The notes below the pieces were generated by a model, which was not told where the DNA came from, did not search any database, and saw nothing but the letters and a program-made list of their open reading frames with translations. The position numbers and the translations under genes are program-made. A stretch of 64,000 nucleotides of DNA, taken from the NCBI RefSeq assembly GCF_029167105.1, contig NZ_JARFML010000029.1, forward strand, positions 30,499-94,498, given 5' to 3'. The stretch is from Bradyrhizobium yuanmingense. GTDB lineage: Bacteria; Pseudomonadota; Alphaproteobacteria; Rhizobiales; Xanthobacteraceae. This document shows, in pieces, positions 27,268 through 35,769 of the stretch (positions within the stretch are counted from its first letter, which is position 1; each line of letters begins with the position of its first letter).

Positions 27268-27861
27268 TCAGCCCCCGCCGCCCTGCGAGATGCGCTCGAC
27301 AAACTCTTCCGGAGTTTCGTCGGGCGAGCCCTTCTCGTAGCTCGGACGGTTGCCTGCAATGACGTTGACCATCTCGTCGATCAGCGCGATCGAGAGGATC
27401 ACGAGGCCGCCGGCGAAGCCGAGCTGGGGAATCCAGAGCGGAAGCGCGACCACGCCCTGCGCCACGTCGTTGAAGCGCCAGGAATCGTAGGTCATCTGCA
27501 CAGCATGACGGGTGAAGTAGAGAATGAAGGCAGCGGCAATACCGAGCGCCACGACCTCCGCGATCTGCTTGGTCCGTCCGCGCAAACGCTCCAGCAGCAG
27601 GCCGACCCGGATCATCTCTCCGCGCTTGAAGGTGTGAGCGAGGCCGAGGAACGCCATCGCGGCCATGCACCAGGACGCAAAATCATCGCCCGCGGGAATG
27701 TTGAGCGCAAACTGACGCCCGACCGACATGATCATCATAATTGCGAAGATCGCGACCAGGAAGACGCCCGCGGCATAGCCCGCGCCGAGATAAAGGAGGT
27801 CCAGAGCGCGTCGCACCGGTCCTTGAGTCGCTACATCGTCCTCTGCCAACGCAATCCCCAT
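27268..27861 (-). CDS. TRAP transporter small permease (DctQ family)
   Basis: This protein of about 197 residues has four hydrophobic helices and the DctQ motif GDDFASWCMAAMAFLGLAHTFKRGEMIRV. I chose the ATG at 27861; an upstream start at 27894 is possible and neither has a strong ribosome site. The C-terminal tail is Glu/Pro-rich and ends in four Gly. It opens the second TRAP operon. Confidence 0.85.
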   Translation of the reverse strand: MGIALAEDDVATQGPVRRALDLLYLGAGYAAGVFLVAIFAIMMIMSVGRQFALNIPAGDDFASWCMAAMAFLGLAHTFKRGEMIRVGLLLERLRGRTKQIAEVVALGIAAAFILYFTRHAVQMTYDSWRFNDVAQGVVALPLWIPQLGFAGGLVILSIALIDEMVNVIAGNRPSYEKGSPDETPEEFVERISQGGGG

Positions 27862-28022
27862 CTCACACGCGGCGATTCGACCGACCGATTGCACTTGGGT
27901 AGTGCCGGTTCCGTTTTGAATATCGCCCTGCCCAGCGCCTGTCTTTCAGACGTTAGATCAACATGATGGGGCCGACGCAAGCAAGGTCTATGCCGGCTGG
28001 CCGCAGAATTTCCACCGCGGGT

Positions 28023-28820
28023 TTAGTGCGTCTCCAGCCGCAGCCCGTCATAGGCTGGCACCACGCCAGGGGGCAGCGACTGCCGGATGACCTCATAGTC
28101 GACGTCGGCGGTCATGTTGGTGATGACCGCGCGCTTCGGCTTGAAGCGCTCGATCCAGGACAGCGCATCGTTGATACTGAAATGGCTGACATGGCCAGTG
28201 TAGCGCAGGCCGTCGACGATCCAGAGATCGAGATTCTCCAGCGCCCCCCAGCTCTCGCGCGGGATGTCGTTGAGATCAGGCGTATAGGCCGCATCCCCGA
28301 TGCGGTAACCGAGGGCGGGAATGTTGCCGTGCTGCACCAGAAAGGCGGTCAGCGTCACCGCGCCGCCCTTCCCCAGAATGGTCTGGCTTTCCCCCGCCTC
28401 GATCGAATGCCGCGTCAGGATCGGCGGATAATCGCTGCCCTCGGGCGAGATGAAGCAATAGGAGAACCGCGACAGGATGTCCTTGGCGGTCGACTGGTTG
28501 AAATAGGTCGGAATGCGCCGGCGCATGTGCATAACGACCGAGCGCAGATCATCCATGCCGTGAGTCTGGTCCGCATGCTCGTGCGTCAGGAACACCGCGT
28601 CGATGTGGTCGACATTGGTCGAGAGCAATTGTTCGCGCAGGTCCGGCGAGGTGTCGATCAGGATGCGTGTCGTGCCGTGCTCGGACGTCCGTTCGACCAG
28701 CAGCGAGCAGCGCCGGCGGCGGTTCTTGGGATTGTTGGGATCACAGGCGCCCCAGCCGAGCGCCGGGCGCGGCACGCCGGCGGAGGAGCCGCAGCCCAGG
28801 ATCGTCAGCGTCAGCGTCAT
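28023..28820 (-). CDS. MBL-fold metal-dependent hydrolase (PhnP-like)
   Basis: This 265-residue protein of the metallo-beta-lactamase fold has the metal motif THEHADQTHGMDDLR, in which the usual HxHxDH has Gln in place of the last His. Further ligands are likely at LVQHGNI, YTPDLND and GHVSHFS. The opening LTILGCGSSAGVPRP is typical of the PhnP/RNase Z-like phosphodiesterase branch. It follows tatD by 13 nt on the same strand, part of the metG-tatD-MBL cluster widespread in alphaproteobacteria. Its natural substrate is not established. Confidence 0.85.
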   Translation of the reverse strand: MTLTLTILGCGSSAGVPRPALGWGACDPNNPKNRRRRCSLLVERTSEHGTTRILIDTSPDLREQLLSTNVDHIDAVFLTHEHADQTHGMDDLRSVVMHMRRRIPTYFNQSTAKDILSRFSYCFISPEGSDYPPILTRHSIEAGESQTILGKGGAVTLTAFLVQHGNIPALGYRIGDAAYTPDLNDIPRESWGALENLDLWIVDGLRYTGHVSHFSINDALSWIERFKPKRAVITNMTADVDYEVIRQSLPPGVVPAYDGLRLETH

Positions 28821-28833
28821 GTGGCTCCCAGTC

Positions 28834-29610
28834 TCAAGCCTTCACCTTCGAGAACAGGCGGAAGAAGTTTTCGCTGGTCTGACGCGAGATCTCGTCAAGC
28901 GACACGCCGCGCGTCTCGGCGAGCACTTTTGCGACCTCGACCACGTAGGCCGGCTCGTTGCGCTTGCCCCGAAACCTGCCGGGCGCAAGATAGGGCGAGT
29001 CTGTTTCGACCAGAATACGGTCGGGCGGCAGTTCGGCTGCGATCGCGCGTAAGGCCTCCGATTTCTTGAAGGTCAGGATTCCCGTGAAGCCGATAGAGAG
29101 CCCGAGCGACACCGCCTTCAGTGCCAGCTCGCGCCCGCCCGTGTAACAATGGAGCACGGCGCGAAACGATCCCTTTGCGGCCTCCTCTTCCAGGATGCGC
29201 GCGCAATCCTCGTCGGCCTCGCGGGTATGGATCACCAGCGGCAGGCCGGTGGCGCGGGCGGCGGCGATGTGGGCGCGAAAGCCCCTCGCCTGCGCCTCCG
29301 GCGAGCCGTTGTCGTAGAAATAATCGAGCCCGGCCTCGCCGAGCGCGACGACCTTGGGATGCTGGGTCAGCGCAATCAGCTCATCCGGCGCGATGCCGTC
29401 CTCCTCGTCCGCATGATGCGGATGGGTGCCGACCGAGCAATAGACGTCGTCATAGCGCTCCGCGATGGCGAGCAGGTCCTGCAGCCGCCGGACCCGCGTC
29501 GAGATCGTGACCATGCGGGCGATGCCGGCGGCTCGCGCCCGCGACACGATCCCGTCGAGATCTTCCGCAAAGTCCGGAAAATCCAGATGGCAATGACTGT
29601 CGACCAGCAT
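28834..29610 (-). CDS. tatD: TatD-family metal-dependent deoxyribonuclease
   Basis: This 258-residue TIM-barrel hydrolase starts MLVDSHCHLDFP, giving the metal-binding HxH. Other family motifs are GTHPHHA, ALGEAGLDYFYD, LVIHTREADED, LHCYTGG and the terminal VETDSPYLAP. TatD proteins are 3'-5' DNases or nucleoside hydrolases implicated in DNA repair and peroxide resistance. It lies 13 nt downstream of metG. A longer frame reaching 29913 is only the antisense-free extension over the end of metG. Confidence 0.9.
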   Translation of the reverse strand: MLVDSHCHLDFPDFAEDLDGIVSRARAAGIARMVTISTRVRRLQDLLAIAERYDDVYCSVGTHPHHADEEDGIAPDELIALTQHPKVVALGEAGLDYFYDNGSPEAQARGFRAHIAAARATGLPLVIHTREADEDCARILEEEAAKGSFRAVLHCYTGGRELALKAVSLGLSIGFTGILTFKKSEALRAIAAELPPDRILVETDSPYLAPGRFRGKRNEPAYVVEVAKVLAETRGVSLDEISRQTSENFFRLFSKVKA

Positions 29611-29623
29611 CGTGCGAACGCCT

Positions 29624-31558
29624 TCAGGCCGCAGGCTCGACGTAGCGCGGGAACGCCGGCATCGGCGCCGGCAGCGTCGAACCGGGCGCGATGCGCTTGG
29701 CGCCGCCGAGCATGTCAAAATTGCGCTCGGCTTCGGGGATGCCGAGGCTGTCGAGCAGCTTGCCGGAGGCGGTCGGCATCGCGGGCTGAGCCAGGATCGC
29801 GATCTGGCGCACCACCTCGGCGGTGACGTAGAGCACCGTCTTCTGCCTGGCCGGATCCGTTTTGGCGAGCGCCCACGGCGCCTCGCCCGCAAAATAGCGG
29901 TTGGCTTCCGCAACCACGGCCCAAACGGCGTTGAGCCATTGATGGATCTGCTGCGCCGCCATGGCCTCGCGCGAGGCCGCGATCATGCCGTCGGCCATCG
30001 CCAGGATCGCCTTGTCGTTGTCGCTGAACTCGCCGGGCTCGGGCAGCACGCCGCCGAGCTGTTTTGCGATCATCGACAGCGAGCGCTGCGCGAGATTGCC
30101 GAGATCGTTGGCGAGATCGGCATTGATGCGCGCGACGATCGCCTCGTGGTTGTAATTGCCGTCCTGGCCGAACGGCACCTCGCGCAGGAAGAAGTAGCGC
30201 AACTGGTCGACGCCGTATTGGTCGGCGAGGTTGAAGGGATCGACGGTGTTGCCGACCGACTTCGACATCTTCTCGCCCCTGTTGAACAGGAAGCCGTGGG
30301 CATAGACCCGCTTCGGCAGCGGGATGCCCGCCGACAAAAGGAAGGCCGGCCAATACACCGCATGGAAGCGGATGATGTCTTTGCCGATGACGTGCACGTC
30401 GGCCGGCCAATAGCGCCAGTTCCTGTCGCTCTCATCGGGGAAGCCGACGCCGGTGATGTAGTTGGTCAGCGCATCGACCCAGACATACATCACGTGCTCT
30501 TCGTCGCCGGGCACCTTCACGCCCCAATCGAAGGTGGTGCGCGAGATCGAGAGATCGCGCAGGCCGCCCTTGACGAAGCTCACGACCTCGTTCTTGCGAG
30601 AGTCCGGCCCGATGAAGTCAGGCTGATCCGCATAGAGCTTGAGCAGCTTGTCCTGGTACGCCGACAAGCGGAAGAAATAGCTCTTCTCCTCCACCCATTC
30701 CACCGGCGTGCCCTGCGGCCCCAAGCGCACGCCATCGTCGTTCACGCGCGTCTCGTCCTCGGCGTAATAGGCCTCGTCACGGACCGAGTACCAGCCCGAA
30801 TAGGTGTCGGCGTAGATGTCGCCATTCACTTCCATGCGCCGCCAGATCTCCTGGCTGGAGCGGTGATGCTGCTCCTCGGTGGTGCGGATGAAGCGGTCGA
30901 ACGACACGTCCAGCCGCTCGTCCATCTCTTTGAACCGGCCGGCATTGCGCGTCGCGAGCGCGGCGGTGGACATGCCCTCGCTCGCCGCTGTCTGAATCAT
31001 CTTCTGGCCGTGCTCGTCGGTGCCGGTCAAAAAGAACACATCCTTGCCGTCGAGCCGCGCAAAGCGCGCCAGCGCGTCGGTCGCGATCGCCTCATAGGCA
31101 TGACCGATATGCGGGCTGCCGTTGGGATAGGCGATCGCGGTGGTGATGTAGAAGACGTTGTCGCGCGGGGCGGCGACCGCAGGCGCGGCAGCTTGCGGAG
31201 AAGCGACGGGCTTCGGCGCGCGCGGAGCCTTTGACTTCGGCGCCGTTGGCTTCACAGGCGCGACGGGAGTCGGTGCGGCGGTCACGGCAGGCGCAGCCGC
31301 CTTTTTCGCGACCTTCTTCGCCGGAGCCTTGGAGGGCTTTTTGGCAGCCTTCTTCACCGCCTTCTTGGCGACGACCTGCTTCTTCGCGGCGCCCTTCTTC
31401 ACGCTCTTCTTGACGGCAGCCTTCTTGGTCTTCTTGACCTTCTTGGCAGCTTTGGCCGCGCGCGCCTTGGCCTTTTTCGCGGCTTTCTTGACGGCCTTCT
31501 TCGCAGCCTTCTTGCCGCTCTTGCGTTTGAGGGATTTCTTAGCTCGCGTTGCCACCAC
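29624..31558 (-). CDS. metG: Methionyl-tRNA synthetase with histone-H1-like N-terminal tail
   Basis: This 644-residue enzyme charges tRNA-Met. The catalytic core begins near residue 132 (RDNVFYITTAIAYPNG), with HIGH at about 150-153 and KMSKS near residue 430. Cys pairs of the zinc-knuckle type are absent. Residues 1-90 contain about 37 Lys, in KKAVKKAAKK-type repeats, followed by a Pro/Ala linker. The tail resembles histone H1 or bacterial Hc1-like domains and could bind nucleic acid. No plausible ATG exists between the tail and the core, and the frame runs through unbroken. The start is GTG (two in tandem) with AAGGA just upstream. It heads the tatD-MBL cluster. Confidence 0.9.
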   Translation of the reverse strand: MVATRAKKSLKRKSGKKAAKKAVKKAAKKAKARAAKAAKKVKKTKKAAVKKSVKKGAAKKQVVAKKAVKKAAKKPSKAPAKKVAKKAAAPAVTAAPTPVAPVKPTAPKSKAPRAPKPVASPQAAAPAVAAPRDNVFYITTAIAYPNGSPHIGHAYEAIATDALARFARLDGKDVFFLTGTDEHGQKMIQTAASEGMSTAALATRNAGRFKEMDERLDVSFDRFIRTTEEQHHRSSQEIWRRMEVNGDIYADTYSGWYSVRDEAYYAEDETRVNDDGVRLGPQGTPVEWVEEKSYFFRLSAYQDKLLKLYADQPDFIGPDSRKNEVVSFVKGGLRDLSISRTTFDWGVKVPGDEEHVMYVWVDALTNYITGVGFPDESDRNWRYWPADVHVIGKDIIRFHAVYWPAFLLSAGIPLPKRVYAHGFLFNRGEKMSKSVGNTVDPFNLADQYGVDQLRYFFLREVPFGQDGNYNHEAIVARINADLANDLGNLAQRSLSMIAKQLGGVLPEPGEFSDNDKAILAMADGMIAASREAMAAQQIHQWLNAVWAVVAEANRYFAGEAPWALAKTDPARQKTVLYVTAEVVRQIAILAQPAMPTASGKLLDSLGIPEAERNFDMLGGAKRIAPGSTLPAPMPAFPRYVEPAA

Positions 31559-31618
31559 GAATTCCTTTACCGGCTTCTCGAATTTTGGAAACGGCTCGGC
31601 GTTCCGTTATTGTTTTGC

Positions 31619-31662
31619 GCATGATCTTTTCGGAAAACGCTGCGCACTTTTCCGGATCATGC
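31619..31662. repeat. Dispersed rhizobial palindromic repeat
   Basis: GCATGATCTTTTCGGAAAA at the left pairs with TTTTCCGGATCATGC at the right around a short GC-rich loop. From memory, this palindrome is a very common intergenic repeat in Bradyrhizobium and relatives. It sits exactly between holB and metG and could act as an mRNA stability or termination element. Confidence 0.7.
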
Positions 31663-31663
31663 T

Positions 31664-32710
31664 TTAGCGCGTTGCGTCCGCCAGCCAGCCGAACACCGAG
31701 AAAACCAAGGGCTTTCGCTCCAGATTGTAGGTTTCGGTGTCGCGCGCGGCGCGGACGATCTTTTCCCATACCTCAGCTAGACGCGCAAGGCGCGGCAGGT
31801 TCTGGTTGGCATTGGCCTCATCTGCATGCAGGCGCTCCGCAATCCAGCGGTCGATGCCGTCGATGAAGGCCGCAAGCGCCACGCGGTCGCTGATGCCGAG
31901 CGAATCGCCGAGCGTGTGCAATTCGCGCGGATCGACCTGCGGCAGGCGCGCGAGCAGCGCCGCCGTGCGCTGCTGAAGCTTCAGGGCCTCGCCACCGAGC
32001 AACGTCAGCGTCCGTGCGACGCTGCCCTCGGCGGCCTCGGCCGCCTCGCGCAGCGCGGCATCGTTCGGATCGAGCTCAGCCGCCGAAGCGGCGGCGCCGA
32101 CCACATCGTTCGTGGCGAGCGGCCGCAGGCGCAGCTTGCGGCAGCGCGACTGGATCGTGGCGAGCACCCGCGCGGGTGCGTGGCTCACCAGCAGGAACAG
32201 CGATTGCTGCGGCGGCTCCTCGAGAATCTTCAGAAGCGCGTTGGCCGCGTTCGGATTGAGCTCGTCGACGGTGTCGACGATGCAGACGCGCCAGCCTTCG
32301 GCCGCGGCGGTCGAGCCGAAGAAACCGATCGTCTCGCGCGTCTCGTCCACGGTGATCACGGTGCGCATCACGCCGCGCTCGTTGGCGGTGCGCTCGAGCG
32401 TCAGCAGGCCGCCATGCGAGCCGGCCGCCACCTGCCGCGCCACGGCGTCGTCGTGATCGATCGCAAGGCTTTCGGCGCGCTGCACGGCCGGCGCCAGCGG
32501 CTGCGCATGGGCGAGCACGAAGCGCGCCATGCGATAGGCCACCGTCGCCTTGCCGATCCCCTGTGGCCCGCCGATCAGCCAGGCATGCGGAATGCGTCCG
32601 CTGCGATAGGCATCAAGCAGCGCGGCCTCCGCCTCGCGATGGCCGAACAGCTGCGACGTCTCGCGCGGATGCGGTATGGCGGTTTCGCGCTCGGCCTGAC
32701 GCGGGCTCAT
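31664..32710 (-). CDS. holB: DNA polymerase III delta-prime subunit
   Basis: This 348-residue AAA+ clamp-loader subunit loads the sliding clamp during replication. It has LFGHREAEAALLDAYRSGRIPHAWLI-type opening features, a Walker A-like GPQGIGKAT, the delta-prime motif NAANALLKILEEPP and the sensor SRCRKLRL. The four Cys of the zinc module in the E. coli protein are missing, as in other alphaproteobacteria. The start ATG overlaps the tmk stop (ATGA), confirming coupling with tmk. Confidence 0.9.
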   Translation of the reverse strand: MSPRQAERETAIPHPRETSQLFGHREAEAALLDAYRSGRIPHAWLIGGPQGIGKATVAYRMARFVLAHAQPLAPAVQRAESLAIDHDDAVARQVAAGSHGGLLTLERTANERGVMRTVITVDETRETIGFFGSTAAAEGWRVCIVDTVDELNPNAANALLKILEEPPQQSLFLLVSHAPARVLATIQSRCRKLRLRPLATNDVVGAAASAAELDPNDAALREAAEAAEGSVARTLTLLGGEALKLQQRTAALLARLPQVDPRELHTLGDSLGISDRVALAAFIDGIDRWIAERLHADEANANQNLPRLARLAEVWEKIVRAARDTETYNLERKPLVFSVFGWLADATR

Positions 32711-33393
32711 ACCGACACCACTGACGCAGGCGTTGGCAGCAGGCGCTCGCGCAGCGCCGTCCAGATGCGCGCAGCGACCGTGTCCGGGTCGGAATTGGCG
32801 TCGATCAGCACACAGCGCGCGGGATCCTCCGCCGCGATCTTGCGATAGGCTTCGCGGAGGCCCTGGTGGAAGCTGAGCTTCTCGGCCTCGAACCTGTCGG
32901 GCGTGCCGCTGCCGCGGCGCGCGGCGGCACGTTGCAGGCCGATCTCGACCGGCAAATCGAGGATGATGGTGAGGTCCGGCTTGAGGTCGCCGATCGTCAC
33001 CCTTTGCATCGCGTTGATCAGGCCATCGGGCACCTGGCCGAGGCTGCCCTGATACGCCCGCGTCGAGTCCGCGAAGCGGTCGCACAGCACCCAGACGCCC
33101 TGGCTCAGCGCCGGCTGGATCACGGTGCGGACATGGTCATCGCGCGCGGCGGCAAACAGCAGCGTCTCGGCCTCGGGGCCGAGCAGCTTGCCCATGCCCG
33201 ACAGCACCAGATGACGCATGATTTCAGCGCCCGGCGAGCCGCCCGGCTCCCGCGTGACGCGGATGCGCAGCTTTGCCGCCGTGAGGCGGTCGGCGAGCTT
33301 CTTGATCTGGGTCGACTTGCCCGTGCCCTCGCCGCCTTCAAAGGTGATGAAGCGTCCCCGTCCGGACGGCCGCTGTGGCGCGCTCTCACTCAT
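32707..33393 (-). CDS. tmk: Thymidylate kinase
   Basis: This 228-residue kinase phosphorylates dTMP to dTDP. The P-loop is GGEGTGKSTQ, the DRX motif is CDRFADSTRAYQG and the substrate motif is TREPGGSPGAE. It lies between the carboxypeptidase gene (2 nt gap) and holB (4 nt overlap), the usual alphaproteobacterial order. Confidence 0.95.
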   Translation of the reverse strand: MSESAPQRPSGRGRFITFEGGEGTGKSTQIKKLADRLTAAKLRIRVTREPGGSPGAEIMRHLVLSGMGKLLGPEAETLLFAAARDDHVRTVIQPALSQGVWVLCDRFADSTRAYQGSLGQVPDGLINAMQRVTIGDLKPDLTIILDLPVEIGLQRAAARRGSGTPDRFEAEKLSFHQGLREAYRKIAAEDPARCVLIDANSDPDTVAARIWTALRERLLPTPASVVSV

Positions 33394-33395
33394 GA

Positions 33396-34658
33396 TCAGA
33401 GCTTCTCGGCACCTGCGCGGAACATGCCGATCACGAGCTCGCTGGCGCCGTCGATCGCGCGGCGCATGGTCGAGCCGGTGCCGATCGCCTCCGCGGCGTA
33501 GACCGGCGTCTCGACAGCGATGTTGCCACTGCGCCAGACCCTGACCACGCCGACCCGCTGACCGGCCTCGACCGGCGCACGCACCGGGCCGCTATAGACG
33601 ACGCGCGCAATCAGCTTGTCGCTGCCGTTCTTGTGCACCATCACCTTCACGGGCGTCTTGGCGACGAGCTTGACCGACCGGCTCTCGCCGCCGAACACCT
33701 TGGCATATCCGACGGGCTGCTCGGCCGCGATGAGGGTGCGGGTCTCGAAATTGCGAAACCCCCATTCCAGCATCTTCTTGGCTTCTGTCGCGCGGTCCTC
33801 GGGATCGTCAAGACCGTTGACGACGACGATCAGCCGCGTGCCGTTCTGCACGGCGGAGCCGACCATGCCGTAGCCGCCTTCCTTGGTGTAGCCGGTCTTC
33901 AGGCCATCAGCGCCTTCCATCGAATTGAGCAGCGGGTTGCGGTTTTGCTGGCGGATCTTGTTCCAGGTGAACTCCTTCTCGCCGAACAGTTTGTAGAAGT
34001 CGGGGAAGTCCAGGATGATGTGCCGGGCGAGCATGCCGAGCTCGCGCACCGTCATCTTGTTGCCGGGATCGGGCAGACCGCTGGAATTGGCGAAGGTCGA
34101 CCTGGTCATGCCAAGCTCACGGGCGCGCTTGGTCATGAAGTCGGCGGCAAAGATCCGCTCATTGCCCGCCATGGCTTCGGCCAGCGCGATGCAGGCGTCG
34201 TTGCCGCTCTGGATGATCGCGCCGCGCAGGAGATCGTCGACAGAGACCTTGCTGTTGATGGCGGCGAACATGGTCGAGCCGCCCGAGGGGGCCCCGCCTC
34301 TGCGCCAGGCATTCTCGCTGATCCGATACTCGTCGTTCAGCTTGATGTCGCCCTTCTTGATGGCATTGAAGACGACCTCGGCGGTCATCAGCTTCATCAT
34401 GCTCGAGGGCGCGCGCAGCTCGTCGGCATTCTTCTCGAACAGCACACTGCCTGAGGAGGCTTCGATCAGGATCGCGGTCGGGGCATCGCCGTCGAAGCCG
34501 GCATCTTCTGCTTTCTTGCCGCCCTGGACGCTCTGGTTGGCCGCATTGAGCGCCCCGCCCCAGCCGATGGCCGCCGCCAAAACCGTCGCGATCAGCCCGC
34601 GCGCCAGCGCTGCGGCGGTGAGCCGGTTGCGACGAAGCAAAGGAAGACGAAGTGCCAT
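33396..34658 (-). CDS. dacC: D-alanyl-D-alanine carboxypeptidase (penicillin-binding protein 5/6 type)
   Basis: This 420-residue peptidase trims the terminal D-Ala from peptidoglycan stem peptides in the periplasm. It has an N-terminal signal/anchor helix, the active-site SxxK tetrad in SSMMKLM, SGN, and KTG in GLKTGYTKEGG, followed by the PBP5 C-terminal beta domain. It overlaps nothing and leads into tmk-holB. The gene symbol is by family; dacA or dacF naming would be equally fair. Confidence 0.9.
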   Translation of the reverse strand: MALRLPLLRRNRLTAAALARGLIATVLAAAIGWGGALNAANQSVQGGKKAEDAGFDGDAPTAILIEASSGSVLFEKNADELRAPSSMMKLMTAEVVFNAIKKGDIKLNDEYRISENAWRRGGAPSGGSTMFAAINSKVSVDDLLRGAIIQSGNDACIALAEAMAGNERIFAADFMTKRARELGMTRSTFANSSGLPDPGNKMTVRELGMLARHIILDFPDFYKLFGEKEFTWNKIRQQNRNPLLNSMEGADGLKTGYTKEGGYGMVGSAVQNGTRLIVVVNGLDDPEDRATEAKKMLEWGFRNFETRTLIAAEQPVGYAKVFGGESRSVKLVAKTPVKVMVHKNGSDKLIARVVYSGPVRAPVEAGQRVGVVRVWRSGNIAVETPVYAAEAIGTGSTMRRAIDGASELVIGMFRAGAEKL

Positions 34659-34812
34659 GGCAAAGCCCTGAGAGAGGCGTTCTAACAGCTGGAACAGATG
34701 CGAACAACACGCGGTTGGACGCTTGTCGCCGAGATTGCACGATTCTCGCTGCGCCCCTATCGTGGTGCCTCATGTTTTTCGAGCAAACCCCTGAAACAAG
34801 GCGGAAAAGCGA

Positions 34813-35769
34813 ATGTCCTCAACCCGCATGATCAAGGCCAACGGGGTCGAGCTGTTCGTCCGCGAAGCCGGCCAGGGACCGCTGGTGGTGCTGTGCCACG
34901 GCTGGCCGGAACTGTCCTATTCCTGGCGCCACCAGATCCCGGCGCTCGCCGAAGCCGGATTTCACGTCGTCGCCCCCGACATGCGCGGCTATGGTCAAAG
35001 CGCGGCCCCGCTCGATGTGAACGCCTACTCGATCTTCGACACGGTCGGCGACTTGGTCGGCCTCGTCCAGGCCCTCGGCGAGACCAAGGCGATGGTGGTC
35101 GGCCACGATTGGGGTGCACCGGTCGCCTGGCACGCTGCGCTGTTCCGGCCCGACATCTTCACGGCGGTCGCTGGCCTGAGCGTGCCGCCGCCGTTCCGTG
35201 GCCGCGGCAAGCCGCTCGACCTGCTGCGCCAGGGCGGCGTCACCAATTTCTATTGGCAATATTTCCAGACGCCCGGCGTCGCCGAGGCCGAGCTCGAGCG
35301 TGACGTCGCACGCACCATGCGCATCGTCCTCGGCGGGCGGGGCCTCGCCGATCCCACCGCGGCCATGTTCGTGCAGGAGGGCAAGGGCTTTCTCGGCCAC
35401 GCCGGCGCCGACGAGCCGCTGCCTGGCTGGCTCAGCGAGGCAGACCTGGCCTATTTCACCGAGGCCTTCCGCAAGTCCGGCTTCCGCGGCGGGCTGAACT
35501 GGTATCGCAACATCGACCGCAATTGGGAGCTGACCGCGCCTTGGCAGGACGCGCAGATTCACCAGCCTTCCCTCTTCATCGCAGGCTCGAAGGACGCCGT
35601 CATCACCGGCCTGATCGGGGCCAAGCGCGTCAACGAGCTCGAGCGCGTGCTGCCCAATCTGAAGCGCAAGCTGATCATCGAGGGCGCCGGCCATTGGGTG
35701 CAGCAGGAGCGACCCGAAGAGGTGAATGCGGCGCTCGTCACGTTCTTGAAGGAGAGCGCGGCTCAGTAG
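34813..35769 (+). CDS. Alpha/beta hydrolase, epoxide hydrolase family
   Basis: This 318-residue cytoplasmic enzyme shows the epoxide-hydrolase set: HGWPE oxyanion motif, nucleophile Asp in VGHDWGA, acid Asp in GSKDAVI, and catalytic His in GHWVQQERPEEV. Tyr residues in NFYWQYFQ and LNWYRN are placed to activate the epoxide. It likely opens organic epoxides to diols; haloalkane dehalogenase is less likely because the cap Tyr pair fits epoxide hydrolases. It is convergent with rlpA and their stop codons overlap by 7 nt. Confidence 0.85.
   Translation: MSSTRMIKANGVELFVREAGQGPLVVLCHGWPELSYSWRHQIPALAEAGFHVVAPDMRGYGQSAAPLDVNAYSIFDTVGDLVGLVQALGETKAMVVGHDWGAPVAWHAALFRPDIFTAVAGLSVPPPFRGRGKPLDLLRQGGVTNFYWQYFQTPGVAEAELERDVARTMRIVLGGRGLADPTAAMFVQEGKGFLGHAGADEPLPGWLSEADLAYFTEAFRKSGFRGGLNWYRNIDRNWELTAPWQDAQIHQPSLFIAGSKDAVITGLIGAKRVNELERVLPNLKRKLIIEGAGHWVQQERPEEVNAALVTFLKESAAQ

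Noticed and set aside
29612..31234. 540-residue forward frame opposite metG
   Set aside because: Antisense shadow of metG with His/Arg/Asp-rich composition.
31300..31558. CRISPR-like or tandem repeat array at the start of metG
   Set aside because: The repetition is at codon level (Lys/Ala codons), with no constant repeat and spacer pattern.
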